From assembly GCA_038244815.1 (NCBI GenBank), contig JBBRTB010000005.1, positions 1 to 64,000 of the forward strand: 64,000 bases of DNA, read 5' to 3'. The notes beneath the pieces were generated by a model. The model did not search any database. It was not told the DNA's origin and worked only from the letters and a program-made list of their open reading frames with translations. The DNA is from DASVHS01 sp038244815. Lineage in GTDB: Bacteria; Acidobacteriota; Thermoanaerobaculia; Gp7-AA8. The translations under genes and the position numbers were made by a program. Positions 8,414 through 16,638 of this stretch are shown here, piece after piece (positions within the stretch are counted from its first letter, which is position 1; each line of letters opens with the position of its first letter).

Positions 8414-9541
8414 TCAATGGAAGCGGGCGGCGACGAATGCAATGTCGTCTCGAAAATCCTCGGTGGCGGCGAATCCGCTGACGTCGTTGTAGATCGAGTC
8501 GTACACGGTGGTCAGGTCGGCGCCGCTCGATCCGTCGAGCAGACGGGCCACGCGATCGAGCGAGTAGAACTCGCCCTCGGCATTGCGCTGGTCGGTCAGG
8601 CCGTCCGTATAGGCGAAGAGCGTGTCGCCCGGCGCCACCTGCAGCCGGTGCTCGTCGAACTCCATGTGCGGCATGGCGCCGAGCAGATTTCCCGGTTGCT
8701 CGACCGTGATGGTCTCGCGGCCCTCGGCCCGATGAAGGAGAAAGGGCGGATGCGCGGCGTTCGAGTAGACGAGATTTCCGTCGTCGATGCGGAACAGTTG
8801 CGCGGTGGCGAACTGCGTGGGAAGGCTCACGCTGAAGAGGAAGTCGTTGAGCCGGGTCATGAATTCCGCGAGCGTCCGGTCGGGGTCGGACTCCGTATGC
8901 AGGTAGCTCTTCAGCAGCGAGACCAGAATCGCTGCCGGCAGCCCGTGCCCGGACACGTCCGCGACGAAGAGGTACATCGAGCCGTTGAGCGCGAAGTAGT
9001 CATAGAAGTCACCGGACAGCGTGGCGCTGGGCATGTAGGCCGAGCGGATCTCGACGTGCGCCGTGCGGAACGGTCCGGAGGGCACGAGCGCTTCCTGCAC
9101 GCGCCGGGCGATGTCGAGGTCGCGACGCATCTGCTGATTCATGCGCCGCAACTGGTCCTGCGACGCCTTCACGCGAAGCAGGGCGCTCAGGCGTGCCAGC
9201 AGCACCTCCGTGTCGGAGCCCTTCGTCACGTAATCGTCGGCGCCGGCGGCCAGACCGTCGACGATCGATTGCGTTGAATCTGCGCCCGTCAGCATCAACA
9301 CCGGCACGGTGTTCAGTTGCGGATCGGCCTTGACCCGCCGCGAGACCTCGAACCCGTCCATGACCGGCATCCGATAGTCGACGACGATGGCGTCCGGAAG
9401 GTTCTGCGAGGCCAGGCGAAGTCCTTCCTCGCCCGACAGCGCCGTGGTGACGTCGTATCCCCGCCGCTCCAGAAAGCGGCGTGTGACCGCGAGATCGTTC
9501 GCGTTGTCATCGATGATGACGATCCGTTGGGATGGGGTCAT
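8414..9541 (-). CDS. Response regulator with SpoIIE/RsbU-type PP2C phosphatase output
   Basis: 375 residues from ATG 9541. An in-frame upstream extension to 9610 is low-complexity and unlikely. An N-terminal receiver domain (about 1-120) has IIDDNANDLA with the acidic pair and VVDYRMP with phospho-acceptor D55. A linker helix is followed by a PP2C-like SpoIIE domain with FYDYFALNGSMYLFVADVSGHGLPAAI and YTDGLTDQRN. Such proteins dephosphorylate anti-sigma-factor antagonists in partner-switching pathways. No anti-sigma or STAS gene is nearby, so the target is elsewhere. It is divergent from pth, with an 83-base gap. Confidence 0.88.
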   Translation of the reverse strand: MTPSQRIVIIDDNANDLAVTRRFLERRGYDVTTALSGEEGLRLASQNLPDAIVVDYRMPVMDGFEVSRRVKADPQLNTVPVLMLTGADSTQSIVDGLAAGADDYVTKGSDTEVLLARLSALLRVKASQDQLRRMNQQMRRDLDIARRVQEALVPSGPFRTAHVEIRSAYMPSATLSGDFYDYFALNGSMYLFVADVSGHGLPAAILVSLLKSYLHTESDPDRTLAEFMTRLNDFLFSVSLPTQFATAQLFRIDDGNLVYSNAAHPPFLLHRAEGRETITVEQPGNLLGAMPHMEFDEHRLQVAPGDTLFAYTDGLTDQRNAEGEFYSLDRVARLLDGSSGADLTTVYDSIYNDVSGFAATEDFRDDIAFVAARFH

Positions 9542-9624
9542 TGCGCAGCGGAGCTTAGCATTCGGGCTCGGTGCGGATGCAGGAGCGCCGTCCGAGGACC
9601 GAGGCGGCACTACACTAACAAGCG

Positions 9625-10230
9625 ATGAAGCTGATCGTGGGGCTCGGCAATCCCGGACCCGAGTATGCCGGGACGCGCCACAACATCGGATGGCGAGTCG
9701 TGGACGCGTTCGCCTCGAAGTTCCGCATCCGCATCGACAAGCACGAGAAAAGTGCCATGACCGGGCAGGGACGCGTCGCCGGCGGCAGCGTGCTCGTGGC
9801 CAAACCGCTGACGTTCATGAATCTGTCGGGCGACGCGGTCCGGCTGCTGGTGAACGCCTACCTGGAGTCGCCGGGCGATCTGATCGTGGTCTACGACGAC
9901 ATCGATCTTCCGCTGGGCAGACTGCGGATTCGCCCGAACGGCTCGGCGGGCACGCACAACGGGATGCGCTCGATCGTGTCGTCGCTGGAGACGGAGAATT
10001 TCCCGCGGCTGCGCATGGGGATTCACGGCCAGGAGCGGGAGGCCCCGTTGCGTGACTATGTGCTCGACGAGTTCACGCCCGACGAAGAGCCGGTCGTCGA
10101 GCGGGCGGTCGAGCGCTCGGTCGACGCGCTCCTGCTGTTCGCGCGCGGCGATCTCAAACGCGCCATGAGCGAGTTCAACCGGGACATCGACGTCAGCGAC
10201 GAACCGGCAGATGCTCCCGTAGAAACATAG
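9625..10230 (+). CDS. pth: Peptidyl-tRNA hydrolase
   Basis: 201 residues. It releases tRNA from peptidyl-tRNA lost from stalled ribosomes. The N-terminus MKLIVGLGNPGPEY...TRHNIGW carries catalytic H19. The other family motifs are present: VLVAKPLTFMNLSG, IVVYDDIDLPLG with the catalytic Asp, and GSAGTHNGMRSI. Length is normal. CCGAGGA repeat units lie just upstream (9592-9604). Its 3' end overlaps the convergent alpha/beta-hydrolase gene by 38 bases, so the last dozen codons are read on both strands. Confidence 0.95.
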   Translation: MKLIVGLGNPGPEYAGTRHNIGWRVVDAFASKFRIRIDKHEKSAMTGQGRVAGGSVLVAKPLTFMNLSGDAVRLLVNAYLESPGDLIVVYDDIDLPLGRLRIRPNGSAGTHNGMRSIVSSLETENFPRLRMGIHGQEREAPLRDYVLDEFTPDEEPVVERAVERSVDALLLFARGDLKRAMSEFNRDIDVSDEPADAPVET

Positions 10231-11725
10231 CGGTTTTCACGAAGGCGTCGCGTGACTGGTCGAGGTCATCGAAGATCTCGAACCCGTGATCGCCATCGGG
10301 AAGATGGATCTGCCGCGCTCCCGTGGCTTCGACGAATCGCTTCGCCCCCGCGGCGTCATACCAGAAGTCGTATTGCGCCGTAACGACGAGCATGGGCAGG
10401 TCATTTCTGAGAACGAGCTTCGGATCGCCGAGGTTGCCATACCAGATCGCCAGCGCCTTGACTTTCGGATTCGCGGCGGCACGGAATCCGTACGAGTAGC
10501 CTGCCGAGCGCGTGATGATCGCGAATTGGGTGGCGTCGATCTGCAGCTCCGCGGCGTGTGCCTCGACGTACTTCATGAGCGCTGCCAGATCGATGGCCGG
10601 ATCGCCTTCGGAAGCCATACGGATGTCCGGTACGATGACGATCCGGTTCGCTCGCACGGCCAGGGCCTGTGCGAACGTCGTGGTGAAGCGGGCGCCGCGC
10701 AAGGCCTTCATGAGTGCCGGATTCTCCGACTGGCCGTTCACGGCGATGATCGCGGGGACGCGGTCTGCCGCGGTCATGCCGAACGGGTAATAGACGTCCA
10801 TCTTCCGATCGGAGTCGAAGGCGATGTCGTGCCGCACGCGAATCTGCTGCATGCCCGGCATTTCCGCGACGATGCCGAGGCGTCCGATGTCGCTGTGGAC
10901 CGGGGCGCTGACAATCGTGCGATACGACGAGTCGTGAATGGCGAAACCGAGGTGGGCGGCCAGCCAGGAGATGCGATCGGCGCGCGCGGCGGCGCCGAAG
11001 GCGTGGCTGCCCTCGTAGAACTTATAGATGGCCGGATCGGTCGCGGCCTTGATGAACCGGTTGGCCTGATCCCGCGAGATGTACTCGTCGCTGCGCGCGA
11101 ACTGGAGAAACACCGGCGACTGGCGCGGTTTGGCGATCCAGATCTCCGCGTCGTACGGCGCCAGCGCGGGATTCTTTTCCGCGTCGGCGTTCGAAGCCAG
11201 TCCGCCGGCGAGAATCAATCCGGCCAGCCGCGGTTCCTGCGCCGCGAGCAGGGCGCCCACGTGCGCGCCGTAGCTGAGGCCGACGAAAGCGATGCGTTTG
11301 GGATCGACATCCTTGCGCGCGGAGAGGAGGTCGATGCCCCGGCGCACGTCGACGACGGCCTGAGAGAGGTCTTCGTTTTCGCCCTTCGGTTCCGCGCCAG
11401 GCCGGACGAAGGGAGCGTCGATGAGGAGCGACGCCAGGCCGTGGTCCGCGAGTGTGGCCGCCTCGTCGTAAAAGGCGTGACGGTCGCCGAGCCCCCAGTG
11501 CATGAAGATGACCGCGGGCGCGGCGGTCGCGTCCGGCTGCGTGAAGAGGAAGGCCGGCACCCGCCCGCCTTTCGGACTGGCATAGGTGATGTCCTGAACG
11601 AGCGTCTTTCCGCGCCACTCACGGGAAACGAGCTGGGGGTCGGCGGGAGCGGAGGAGTCGTACGGGAACTGGGCCATCCCGGCCGTGGCGACGACAACCA
11701 TCAGCAGCGCCTCCGCTTTCCACAT
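10193..11725 (-). CDS. Secreted tandem alpha/beta-hydrolase
   Basis: 510 residues with a signal peptide (MWKAEALLMVVVATAGMAQ). Two hydrolase-like domains follow in one chain. Domain 1 (about 30-270) has an oxyanion strand FMHWGLGD, nucleophile GLSYGAHVG and a terminal His in YEGSHAFG, as in dienelactone-hydrolase/acyl-peptidase-like enzymes. Domain 2 (about 300-505) has AVNGQSENP, a possible nucleophile in IITRSAGYSYG and a His in LPDGDHGFEIF. The duplicated arrangement is unusual in a 510-residue protein. The substrate is unknown; an ester or short-peptide hydrolase of the envelope is the inference. It overlaps pth tail to tail. Confidence 0.75.
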   Translation of the reverse strand: MWKAEALLMVVVATAGMAQFPYDSSAPADPQLVSREWRGKTLVQDITYASPKGGRVPAFLFTQPDATAAPAVIFMHWGLGDRHAFYDEAATLADHGLASLLIDAPFVRPGAEPKGENEDLSQAVVDVRRGIDLLSARKDVDPKRIAFVGLSYGAHVGALLAAQEPRLAGLILAGGLASNADAEKNPALAPYDAEIWIAKPRQSPVFLQFARSDEYISRDQANRFIKAATDPAIYKFYEGSHAFGAAARADRISWLAAHLGFAIHDSSYRTIVSAPVHSDIGRLGIVAEMPGMQQIRVRHDIAFDSDRKMDVYYPFGMTAADRVPAIIAVNGQSENPALMKALRGARFTTTFAQALAVRANRIVIVPDIRMASEGDPAIDLAALMKYVEAHAAELQIDATQFAIITRSAGYSYGFRAAANPKVKALAIWYGNLGDPKLVLRNDLPMLVVTAQYDFWYDAAGAKRFVEATGARQIHLPDGDHGFEIFDDLDQSRDAFVKTAMFLREHLPVRR

Positions 11726-11760
11726 GGCCGGATTTTCTCAGAGAAGTGTCCGCCTGGCGC

Positions 11761-11790
11761 TTGCAGTTTGGGTCATCCGCCGCATACCCT
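11761..11790 (+). promoter_or_regulatory. Candidate promoter of the MoxR operon
   Basis: TTGCAG (11761-11766), an 18-base spacer and TACCCT (11785-11790) precede the ATG at 11801. The predicted transcription start would fall within a few bases of the start codon, and no Shine-Dalgarno motif is visible, so the message may be nearly leaderless. Prediction only. Confidence 0.35.
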
Positions 11791-11800
11791 CATCGGCGAT

Positions 11801-13384
11801 ATGACCCCGACCCATACTCTCGGTGAGCTGCGCGCCTCCGGTTACAAGATCCGTTCGGTCAAGGACGAGATGCGCGCGAATCTCCTGTCGAAGATCGCGC
11901 GCGGCGAAACGGTTTTCCCGGGAATCCACGGTTACGACCGGACGGTGATCCCGGCGCTGCACAACGCCATCCTGTCGAAGCACGACATCATCCTTCTGGG
12001 TCTGCGCGGCCAGGCCAAGACGCGCATCCTGCGCTCGCTCACGCTGCTGCTCGACGAACAGATCCCGATCATCGCCGGCTGCGAGATCAACGACTCGCCG
12101 CTGCAGCCGTCCTGCAAGCGTTGCCGGAGGCTGGCAGCCGACCAGGGCGACGATCTGCCCATCGCCTGGATCCGCCGCGAGGAGCGCTATCGCGAGAAGC
12201 TGGCCACGCCCGATGTCACGGTGGCTGATCTCATCGGCGACATCGATCCGATCAAAGCCGCCAACCAGCGGCTGACGTACGCCGACGAGGAAGTCATCCA
12301 CTACGGCATCATCCCGCGCACGAACCGCGGGATCTTCGCCATCAACGAGCTGCCCGACCTGGCGCCGCGTATCCAGGTAGCATTGCTCAACATCCTGGAG
12401 GAGCGCGACCTGCAGATCCGCGGCTTTCCGGTGCGCATTCCCATGGACATCGTGCTGGTGTTCAGCGCCAACCCGGAGGACTACACCAGCCGCGGGAACA
12501 TCATCACGCCGCTCAAAGACCGCATCGACTCGCAGATCCTGACGCACTATCCGCAGCAGATCGAGACGGCGCGCCAGATCACCGAACAGGAAGCGTGGAC
12601 GCAGCGCGACGCCCAGGTGACGGTGGAGATTCCGTCCTACGTCCGCGACATCGTCGAGAACATCGCCTTCGCCGCGCGCGAATCCGAGCTGGTGGACCAG
12701 TCCTCGGGCGTGTCGGCGCGTCTGACCATCGCCGCCATCGAGCTCCTGCAGTCGAACCTCGAGCGCCGTGCCGCCATGACCGGCGATCGCCACGTGTTCC
12801 CGCGCCTTTCCGACCTGGCCATGGTCCTTCCCGCCATCACCGGCAAGGTGGAGATGGTCTACGAGGGGGAGCAGCAGGGATCGGAAGTGGTGGCACGCAA
12901 GCTGATCGGCACGGCCGTGGCGAAACTCTTCGAGCAGAAGTTCCCGCCGGTCGAGCGTGCCGGCACGCGCGGAAATCAGAATCGCAACTACGACGTCGAG
13001 CAGGACGACCTCGACGATGTCTTCGCCGGCCGGCGCAAACAACAGGCGAAGAAGGAGCCGCCCAAGCGCGAAGAGCCGCAACGCGACAAGCGCCAGGAGC
13101 CCAACTACGAGCTGATCCTGGCCTGGTTCATGGAAGGGAACAAGATCACGTTGTCGGACGAGCAGCCGTTCCCGAAGCATTTCGCGGAGATCAAGCGCGT
13201 CCCCAGGCTCGCCGAGACGGTACAGAAGTACGTGCAGCCATCGCGGGACGAGGAGCTGGCGTTCTGGATGGAGATGCTGCTCGAGGGGCTGCACCAGGCC
13301 CTGCGCCTGGCACGTGAGGATCTCGACTCGACCATCACGTTCCAGGAGCTGATGAAGTTCAATGTGCTGCGGACCGTGAAATGA
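11801..13384 (+). CDS. MoxR/Mg-chelatase-like AAA+ ATPase
   Basis: 527 residues from ATG 11801. The frame stays open far upstream on the strand opposite the hydrolase gene, but that part is shadow sequence. Walker A is GLRGQAKT (67-74), a Lys-Thr variant of the P-loop. It is followed by a Cys cluster (C94, C105, C108 in CEINDSPLQPSCKRC) that may bind metal. AAA+ landmarks include GIFAINELPDLAPRIQVALLNILEERD (Walker B region) and FSANPEDYTSRG (sensor 1). The C-terminus has a charged linker rich in Lys/Arg/Glu. With the VWA protein two genes on it forms a MoxR-VWA pair, a class known to act as metal-insertion or complex-remodelling chaperones. Confidence 0.88.
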   Translation: MTPTHTLGELRASGYKIRSVKDEMRANLLSKIARGETVFPGIHGYDRTVIPALHNAILSKHDIILLGLRGQAKTRILRSLTLLLDEQIPIIAGCEINDSPLQPSCKRCRRLAADQGDDLPIAWIRREERYREKLATPDVTVADLIGDIDPIKAANQRLTYADEEVIHYGIIPRTNRGIFAINELPDLAPRIQVALLNILEERDLQIRGFPVRIPMDIVLVFSANPEDYTSRGNIITPLKDRIDSQILTHYPQQIETARQITEQEAWTQRDAQVTVEIPSYVRDIVENIAFAARESELVDQSSGVSARLTIAAIELLQSNLERRAAMTGDRHVFPRLSDLAMVLPAITGKVEMVYEGEQQGSEVVARKLIGTAVAKLFEQKFPPVERAGTRGNQNRNYDVEQDDLDDVFAGRRKQQAKKEPPKREEPQRDKRQEPNYELILAWFMEGNKITLSDEQPFPKHFAEIKRVPRLAETVQKYVQPSRDEELAFWMEMLLEGLHQALRLAREDLDSTITFQELMKFNVLRTVK

Positions 13385-13399
13385 AGCGCCGGGTAATCC

Positions 13400-13816
13400 A
13401 TGGTTAAGGTCGCGGCAGACATCCCCACCGAGTTGGCGCGTCAGATCGACCGGATCATCCGCGACGGATGGTTTCCCGATCAGGAGACCATCGTCCGCGA
13501 AGCGCTGAGCCACTTCGTCGACGCCCAGTCGTTCCTCGGTGATTCGCCGAGGATGTTGCATCGCTTTGCGGCCGATGCGCTCAATGACTCGAAAGCCGAC
13601 ACGGCGCTCAAGTTCGTGAATCGGGCCATGTCGCTGCTGGGCGGCCAGGACGTCACCGATCTGGCGTTGTACCAGTCGCTCGTGGAGTTGCGCGTACAGA
13701 TCCTGCTCGTGCTCGATCGCCCGGCCGACGCGTTAGCCACCCTCGAGGAAGCGAAGGAGCAGTTGCCCAACAATCCCACCATCGCCCGCTGGCTGGAAAA
13801 GCTGACCAGAACGTGA
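13400..13816 (+). CDS. RHH-like N-terminus fused to TPR-like helices
   Basis: 138 residues. The N-terminus VKVAADIPTELARQIDRIIRDGWFPDQETIVREAL matches the ribbon-helix-helix pattern of ParD/CopG antitoxins: a short strand, a helix, then G.F.....VREAL. The remainder is alpha-helical with a TPR-like pair (ALKFVNRAMSLL and ADALATLEEAKEQLPNNPTIARWLEKL). No toxin gene is adjacent. It lies between the MoxR ATPase and the VWA protein, 15 bases after the first and overlapping the second by 4 bases (GTGA), so it is more likely an adaptor or autoregulator of that complex than an antitoxin. Confidence 0.72.
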   Translation: MVKVAADIPTELARQIDRIIRDGWFPDQETIVREALSHFVDAQSFLGDSPRMLHRFAADALNDSKADTALKFVNRAMSLLGGQDVTDLALYQSLVELRVQILLVLDRPADALATLEEAKEQLPNNPTIARWLEKLTRT

Positions 13817-14907
13817 GACAGCGCTACTCCTATCTCGATCCGGAGCTCATCAGACAACTTCTCGCCGAGATGGGCCTGCGGCGGCTCTTCAACCACCTGC
13901 TGCTGCAGACAGGGGGGGACGTCGAGGAGGCCATGCGCTGGATGCGCGCGCTGCAGGAGCGCGGTCTGATCGATGAGAACATCGATCTCGATGCGTTCTT
14001 CGCGAAACTGACCGAGGAGAACGTAATCGGCGAGGACGGCGACGGGAACCTGGTCCTGGCGGCGGGTGGCGAGCGGCAGATCCGCCGCGACGCCCTGGAC
14101 GAGATCTTCGGCGGGCTGCAGAAGTCGTTGACCGGATCCCACTCGGTGGGCACGGCCGGGCAGGGGACGGAGCGCCTGACGGAAACACGCGCCTATCAGT
14201 TCGGTGACGATCCGATGGCGCTCGACTCGATCCGCACGCTGCAGAACGCCATGAAGCACAACGATCCCTCGGACGACATCCGGATCACCGAGGCCGATCT
14301 GGAGGTCTACGAGACCGAGCACAACTCGAGCTGCGCGACCGTCGTCATGATCGACATCTCGCACTCCATGATCCTCTACGGCGAGGACCGCATCACGCCG
14401 GCCAAGAAAGTGGCGCTGGCGCTGACGGAGCTGATCATCACGAAGTACCCGAAGGACTCGATCGACGTGCTTCTCTTCGGCGACGAGGCGGTCGAGGTAC
14501 CGATCTCCGAGATTCCCTATGTGAAGGTCGGCCCGTACCACACCAACACCAAGGCCGGACTCGAGCTCGCTCAGCGCATCCTGCGCCGGCACAAACACAA
14601 CAACAAACAGATCTTCATGATCACCGACGGCAAGCCGTCGGCCCTCTTGGAGAACGGTCACCTCTACACGAACTCGTTCGGTCTGGACATGAAGATCGTC
14701 AACCGCACGCTCGAGGAGGCGGACAAGTGCCGCCGCGCCGGCGTCCCCATCACGACGTTCATGCTCGCCCCCGACCCCATGCTCGTGAACTTCGTCGAGC
14801 AACTCTCGCAGATCAATCGTGGCCGGGCGTTCTACACATCCCCGGACCGCCTCGGCGAGTACATCCTTGCGGACTACATCCGGAACCGGCGCAAGTTCGT
14901 GCATTGA
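13813..14907 (+). CDS. VWA-domain protein of the MoxR operon
   Basis: 364 residues from GTG 13813. The first 160 residues are helical. The VWA domain starts near residue 175 with the MIDAS motif DISHS (D181, S183, S185) in VVMIDISHSM. It continues with a Thr/Asp-containing ITDGKPSALL and a conserved FMLAPDPML...GRAFYTSPDRLGEYILADYI tail that I recall as common to VWA proteins paired with MoxR ATPases. It probably binds a client in a Mg-dependent manner while the AAA+ partner remodels it. Translation is coupled to the upstream RHH-TPR gene. Confidence 0.88.
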   Translation: MRQRYSYLDPELIRQLLAEMGLRRLFNHLLLQTGGDVEEAMRWMRALQERGLIDENIDLDAFFAKLTEENVIGEDGDGNLVLAAGGERQIRRDALDEIFGGLQKSLTGSHSVGTAGQGTERLTETRAYQFGDDPMALDSIRTLQNAMKHNDPSDDIRITEADLEVYETEHNSSCATVVMIDISHSMILYGEDRITPAKKVALALTELIITKYPKDSIDVLLFGDEAVEVPISEIPYVKVGPYHTNTKAGLELAQRILRRHKHNNKQIFMITDGKPSALLENGHLYTNSFGLDMKIVNRTLEEADKCRRAGVPITTFMLAPDPMLVNFVEQLSQINRGRAFYTSPDRLGEYILADYIRNRRKFVH

Positions 14908-14974
14908 GAGGGGGGATGGGAAACCTCCCGTCTTCCCGGAATGTACCGCCTCGGTTCGGTCGTTCCCTTTTCCA

Positions 14975-16597
14975 ATGCGCAAGTTATTGATACTTGCAAC
15001 ACTGATCGCCATACCCCTCTCCGCCAACGAGATCTCCTACCACTCGCTGCAAAGCGGCTGGCTGAGCTTCGGCACGCCGTTGTACGACCACGGCATCCAT
15101 GGCGAAGGGCAGATCGTGGCGGTGCTCGACACCGGCGTCGACTGGACGAGCTGCTATTTCGCGGAGGCCGACAGCTCGAAGCCGCCGTTCAACACCGGCT
15201 CGCCGTCGATCGGGATGGCCTGGGAGAACGTCGATCTGTCGCGGCGCAAGATCGTCGCCTACGACTTTCTCTACTCCTGCGATCAGTTTCCGGGGGCGGC
15301 CGGCTGTGATGACCCGGCCACGCATCCGCTGTACGACTACGTCCAGCGCGATCACGGAACGCATGCGGCCGGGGCCGTGGCCGGCGACATCGGAACGCCG
15401 CTCGTTCACGACTACGGCGACGCCATCGCCTTGGGCGCGAAACTCGTCGTCCAGGACGCCGGTCTCTCGGCGAACGACACCTGCACGGCCCGGCCCGGCA
15501 TCGGCTGTCCCGTCAACATCACGCCCGCGCTCGACCAGGCGTACCGGCAGGGCGCGCGCATTCACTCGAATTCGTGGGGCGACTATCACTCGCTGACCGG
15601 CAGCTACTCGCAGGCGGCGCGCGACATCGATGCGTTCGTCGTGTCACACCCGGACATGCTCGTGGTCTTCAACACGGGCAACTACTCGGCCAGCACTCCG
15701 CCGCCGGCGAGCTCGCTGTCTGCACCGGGCTGTGCGAAGAATACGTTGCAGGTTGGCGGCACGCGCGGATCGGCGGTGCGTGACGACAGCGTGGTCAGCG
15801 GCGGACTGGTCGGTCCGACACGAGACGGCCGCATCAAGCCGGACGTGGTCGGTCCGTCGTACGTCATCGCCGGCGATATGGACTTCGATGGGAACCCCGC
15901 CACGTGCGACGTGACGCCGCAGCCGGGTACTTCGTGGGCTTCGCCGACGATCGCCGGCGCGGCGGCGCTGGCGCGCCAGTACTACACCGACGGCTTCTAC
16001 CCGTCGGGAACGAAGACCTCGGCGAACGCATTCGTGCCGAGCGCCGCGCTCCTCAAGGCCACGATCATCGCCGCGGCCCGGCGCGTGCCGATGCGGAACT
16101 ACGGTGTCGGGCTCGACGTCGTCTCGCAGCCGGTTCCCTCCTACGAGCAGGGTTTCGGACTTCCCGTGCTCGACGACGCGCTCTACTTTCCCGGCGATCG
16201 GGCGAAGCTGCGCGCGTTCGACGTGGCCACGGGCAACGGACTGGCGCAGGGTCAGTCCGCAACCGCGACGATCGACGTCATGGCCGGCACGCCGCTCAAG
16301 GTGGTGCTGGTCTGGACCGATGCCCCGGGCGCCACGCTCGTCAACGATCTCGATCTCTACGTCACCACTCCGGCAGGAGAAGTCCATTTCGGCAACGAGG
16401 CCCTTCACCCCGGCACGCGCGACAGCGTGAACAACGTCGAAGAAGTGACGATCCCCACGCCCTTGACGGGAACGTACACCGTGAACGTCTCCGCTCCGAT
16501 CATCGGCAGCGGCCCGCGGCAGTCTTACGCGCTGGTCATGACCTGCGATCTCGCTGCAGCAGCGCAGCCGGGCAAGCGCCGCGCCGCAAGACACTGA
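14975..16597 (+). CDS. Secreted subtilisin-like serine protease (S8)
   Basis: 540 residues from ATG 14975, chosen because it opens directly with a signal peptide (MRKLLILATLIAIPLSA). The catalytic triad is complete: D52 in AVLDTGVDW, H127 in DHGTHAAGAVAG and S320 in PGTSWASPTIAGAAAL. The oxyanion Asn region is FNTGNYS. Several Cys residues lie in the insertion after the Asp motif (SCDQFPGAAGCDD). A C-terminal beta-sandwich (about 410-525) with LKVVLVWTDAPG...LVNDLDLYVTTPAG and YTVNVSA is the P-domain-like/PPC-type module seen in S8 kumamolisin and halolysin relatives. Exported, probably a degradative protease. Stand-alone gene. Confidence 0.92.
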   Translation: MRKLLILATLIAIPLSANEISYHSLQSGWLSFGTPLYDHGIHGEGQIVAVLDTGVDWTSCYFAEADSSKPPFNTGSPSIGMAWENVDLSRRKIVAYDFLYSCDQFPGAAGCDDPATHPLYDYVQRDHGTHAAGAVAGDIGTPLVHDYGDAIALGAKLVVQDAGLSANDTCTARPGIGCPVNITPALDQAYRQGARIHSNSWGDYHSLTGSYSQAARDIDAFVVSHPDMLVVFNTGNYSASTPPPASSLSAPGCAKNTLQVGGTRGSAVRDDSVVSGGLVGPTRDGRIKPDVVGPSYVIAGDMDFDGNPATCDVTPQPGTSWASPTIAGAAALARQYYTDGFYPSGTKTSANAFVPSAALLKATIIAAARRVPMRNYGVGLDVVSQPVPSYEQGFGLPVLDDALYFPGDRAKLRAFDVATGNGLAQGQSATATIDVMAGTPLKVVLVWTDAPGATLVNDLDLYVTTPAGEVHFGNEALHPGTRDSVNNVEEVTIPTPLTGTYTVNVSAPIIGSGPRQSYALVMTCDLAAAAQPGKRRAARH

Positions 16598-16638
16598 TTC
16601 CGGTCCTCGGTTCTCGGCCTGGTTTATGATCCCGCGCC

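Noticed and set aside
10286..11800. Long in-frame N-terminal extension of the MoxR ATPase
   Set aside because: This part is antisense to the tandem hydrolase gene and lacks protein-like motifs; ATG 11801 begins the conserved sequence.
11738..13561. 607-codon open frame on the minus strand
   Set aside because: It is antisense to the MoxR ATPase, has Arg/His/Asp-rich composition typical of G+C-rich shadow frames and shows no family motif.
13400..13816. Toxin-antitoxin system based on the RHH-like N-terminus
   Set aside because: No toxin-like gene is adjacent, and the protein is embedded in a MoxR-VWA operon with a TPR-like C-terminus.
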